From Candidatus Electrothrix marina (GTDB lineage: Bacteria; Desulfobacterota; Desulfobulbia; Desulfobulbales; Desulfobulbaceae), in contig MTKS01000100.1 in assembly GCA_004028495.1 (NCBI GenBank), positions 1 through 6,133 of the forward strand: a stretch of DNA of 6,133 nucleotides, given 5' to 3'. The number at the start of each line of letters is the position of its first letter. Position 1 is the stretch's first letter. Of the stretch, positions 4,746-6,133 are shown piece by piece. The notes beneath the pieces were generated by a model. The model was not told where the DNA came from and ran no database searches. It saw nothing but the letters and a program-made list of their open reading frames with translations. Position numbers and translations under genes: made by a program.

Positions 4746-5634
4746 ACATCTCTTGTTTAATCTTTTCAATCTCTTCTCTCTGTAGCCCGGTTAAAGCCGC
4801 TATCATCTTGAGATCAAGGCCTTGCTTCAGCCCATTGATGACGATCTCTCGTTCTTTTTTCTGTTCTCCTTCTTCTTTCCCCTCAGCTCTCCCTTCTTCC
4901 TTTCCCTCATCAAAGGCTGTATCAAGGGAGTTTTTCATGTCTCGGTAATATTTGAGACTCTTCTCGTAGGATCGCACCTGATCCGGGGTAAAATGAGCAA
5001 TCTCCGCCGTTGTAAAGAGTTGCTCAAAAACCTGTTCTCGCAAGGTCTCCGGTAACCGTTCCAGCCGGTTCAGGTTCCTTATGACGTACATCCACTTGTC
5101 AAACCGAGTCTCCAGCTCGTCCAGTCCTTTACTGAACTTGGGCATTTCCAGGTAGATGAAGGTCAGTTTGTCATAAAATACACGGTTGGTTTCAATATCT
5201 GACAATTTGACATCATAGCGGTATTTTTCCGGCTGATCCTTGTCTTCATCAAAGACAAAATCCAGGATAGCTACAGTATAGACGGCCTTGAGCTTGAAAT
5301 TCCAATCGCCCCGTTCCGCCTGTTCGCGGATGGGAAAGGTGGAATAATAGAGAGCGCGATCCTTGAAAAAATTCTGTTTGCTTTTCTGCAACTCGACAAT
5401 GAATTTTTCGCCCTGCTCATTCTCGCAGTAGAGATCGAATATAGCCTTGCGATCAATGTGCGTATCGCCGAGTTGTTCTGTCTTCAGATAGGTCAGATCT
5501 CGGATCTCTCCCTGTTCTTCTTTGAGTAATTCGTTGAGAAAATCGAGAAGCAGGTTTTTATTGGGTTCTTCGCCGAAGATTTTTTTGAACCCGTAATCGG
5601 TAAAGAGATTGATGTAGCGTTCTTTAGTGGGCAT
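4744..5634 (-). CDS. Rpn-family recombination-promoting nuclease / putative transposase (PD-(D/E)XK)
   Basis: The 296-residue product matches the PDDEXK-type Rpn/transposase family. E. coli Rpn members are DNA endonucleases that promote RecA-independent recombination; the activity of this one is untested. It opens with a motif typical of the family (INLFTDYGFKKIFG, 8-21), followed by NKNLLLDFLNELL. The likely catalytic core is D67 in AIFDLYC and E81-x-Q83 in FIVELQKSKQ, the D...ExQ form of PD-(D/E)XK. FKDRALYYST (90-99) and the LTFIYLEMPKF strand (157-167) are also typical. Residues 243-260 form a charged EGKEEG-type linker, coded by a purine-rich stretch (4851-4909 on the complement). The C-terminal helix pair GLKQGLDLKMIAALTGLQREEIEKI looks like a small HTH-like module. 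It is full length, with no Shine-Dalgarno before ATG 5634. Such genes are often multicopy and mobile, but no flanking terminal repeats are seen. Confidence 0.88.
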   Translation of the reverse strand: MPTKERYINLFTDYGFKKIFGEEPNKNLLLDFLNELLKEEQGEIRDLTYLKTEQLGDTHIDRKAIFDLYCENEQGEKFIVELQKSKQNFFKDRALYYSTFPIREQAERGDWNFKLKAVYTVAILDFVFDEDKDQPEKYRYDVKLSDIETNRVFYDKLTFIYLEMPKFSKGLDELETRFDKWMYVIRNLNRLERLPETLREQVFEQLFTTAEIAHFTPDQVRSYEKSLKYYRDMKNSLDTAFDEGKEEGRAEGKEEGEQKKEREIVINGLKQGLDLKMIAALTGLQREEIEKIKQEM

Positions 5635-5695
5635 TATTTTCGCGGGGGAACGGGTTTTGGGTCACTACGTTTTGTGAGCTTCTTTGGATGAAGTT

Positions 5696-5723
5696 ACTAT
5701 ACCCTATTATGATAAAATGGCAA
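5696..5723 (-). promoter_or_regulatory. Promoter of the Rpn-like gene
   Basis: On the minus strand TTGCCA (5723-5718) and TATAGT (5701-5696) each match the sigma-70 consensus at five of six positions, with a 16-base spacer. Transcription would begin near 5689, giving a leader of about 55 bases to ATG 5634. Confidence 0.55.
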
Positions 5724-5734
5724 ATATATGCCAT
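5717..5734. promoter_or_regulatory. Operator-like dyad over the -35 box of the Rpn-like gene
   Basis: ATGGCA (5717-5722) and TGCCAT (5729-5734) form a perfect 6-bp inverted repeat around AATATA, an 18-base dyad. It covers the -35 box of the predicted promoter, a position suited to a dimeric repressor. No regulator is encoded nearby. It could be chance in AT-rich DNA. Confidence 0.35.
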
Positions 5735-5921
5735 ATCGGCGATGACTTCCTCTTGATCTATCGGCTTGATGACAGCCGGAAAGCACGGTATAGTGTTCTT
5801 CGTTCGAGCCGGTACCCATTCTGAGCTTTTTGAGTAGTAAGTCGAGCAATAAGCACATAATAGGTAAGTAATGATCGTTCCCCCTGCAAGAATAATATCA
5901 CCCTGTTGATATCTCATATTC

Positions 5922-5965
5922 CGACCATTCCAAGATGAATCGTGGAATGGTCGTGCTCTATTTTT
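5922..5965 (+). terminator. 11-bp perfect inverted repeat with T-run, orphan terminator-like element
   Basis: CGACCATTCCA (5922-5932) pairs exactly with TGGAATGGTCG (5943-5953) around a 10-base loop. TTTTT at 5961-5965 follows after seven bases on the + strand. No + strand gene is seen upstream, so it may be a relic of a lost gene, a mobile-element end or a recombination site. Confidence 0.5.
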
Positions 5966-6093
5966 CGTGTTATGATGCACCGTTTGTTGATGCGGATTGC
6001 TTTGCGGTGTCCTATCCTGTCAAGGTTCCGGCAACGACTTTTCTTTCACAGCTTGTTTGAATAGATCGGCCTTGGAGCCGTTTTGAATTAATT

Positions 6094-6106
6094 GGGGTAC
6101 GTCCCC
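6094..6106. repeat. Short GGGG-TACGT-CCCC palindrome
   Basis: GGGG (6094-6097) and CCCC (6103-6106) flank TACGT in an AATTAATT context. I recall similar GGGGACGTACCCC blocks as dispersed repeats near small transposases in various proteobacteria, but cannot verify that here. Confidence 0.3.
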
Positions 6107-6133
6107 TATTCCCCCACAACAAAATGTCGGGGT

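Larger units (their letters stand above)
5735..6133. other. Region without a convincing gene, possible remnants
   Basis: No frame on either strand gives a recognisable protein here. A minus-strand frame runs 5980-5624 (118 codons from a GTG) but has no ribosome-binding site, no known motif, and would run through the promoter and start of the Rpn-like gene. At the right edge a minus-strand frame is open from 6133 to a TGA at 6022-6020, encoding 37 residues that end in KADLFKQAVKEKSLPEP; this might be the tail of a gene outside the window or a remnant. The structured parts are listed separately. Confidence 0.5.

Noticed and set aside
4465..4769. Open frames on both strands across the tRNA-Leu gene
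   Set aside because: They read through the tRNA (for example minus-strand peptides with RRSESNRHGRKARW or GRNRTDTGARPAGF), a well-known artefact of translating class II tRNA genes.
5624..5980. 118-codon minus-strand frame upstream of the Rpn-like gene
   Set aside because: It has a GTG start without a ribosome-binding site and no known motif. It includes the inverted repeat at 5922-5953 and the Rpn promoter, and runs into the Rpn start.
1..6133. CRISPR array, rRNA or complete insertion sequence
   Set aside because: No regularly spaced direct repeats and no rRNA sequence were seen. The Rpn-like gene shows no paired terminal inverted repeats or target-site duplication.

Overview
The window is a bacterial chromosome segment of moderate GC content. 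It is built around the conserved translation and nucleotide cluster rpsB-tsf-pyrH. A short (197-residue) EF-Ts, the S2 and UMP kinase sequences, a WalJ-like metallo-beta-lactamase-fold protein and an Rpn-type PD-(D/E)XK protein fit a Gram-negative bacterium of the Desulfobacterota/Desulfobulbales kind, possibly a cable-bacterium relative. This placement is an inference from protein style; nothing in the window fixes the taxon.

Layout. Bases 2-766 (+) carry the 3' part of an MscS-family mechanosensitive channel gene whose 5' end lies outside the window; it ends in an acidic, repetitive tail. A 229-base gap follows with a weak terminator, a candidate promoter and two leader hairpins. Then come rpsB (996-1779, +), tsf (2006-2599, +) and pyrH (2846-3553, +). 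The gaps between these three genes are unusually rich in stem-loops: a strong hairpin between rpsB and tsf, and four successive hairpins between tsf and pyrH. A palindromic repeat-like element (3568-3596) separates pyrH from a convergent MBL-fold hydrolase gene (3601-4377, -). Next is a tRNA-Leu(CAA) gene with its own promoter and terminator (about 4439-4640, +). It is followed by an Rpn-family nuclease/transposase-like gene (4744-5634, -) with a promoter that overlaps an operator-like dyad. The last 500 bases (5635-6133) hold no convincing gene, only inverted repeats and possible remnants.

How the genes relate. S2 and EF-Ts serve translation, and PyrH makes UDP for nucleic acid and envelope precursors. 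frr, which commonly follows pyrH, is absent here. The MBL protein, tRNA-Leu and Rpn-like gene look like independent units. The left half is core genome, and the segment right of the tRNA looks more accessory.

The most notable observation is that rpsB, normally essential, is broken as written by one extra T in a six-T run (1480-1485). The reading frame shifts by +1 and a TGA follows at 1491-1493, while the rest of S2 continues perfectly in the other frame. A sequencing or assembly error is the simplest explanation; recoding is possible but unproven. I found no clear novel multi-gene system.
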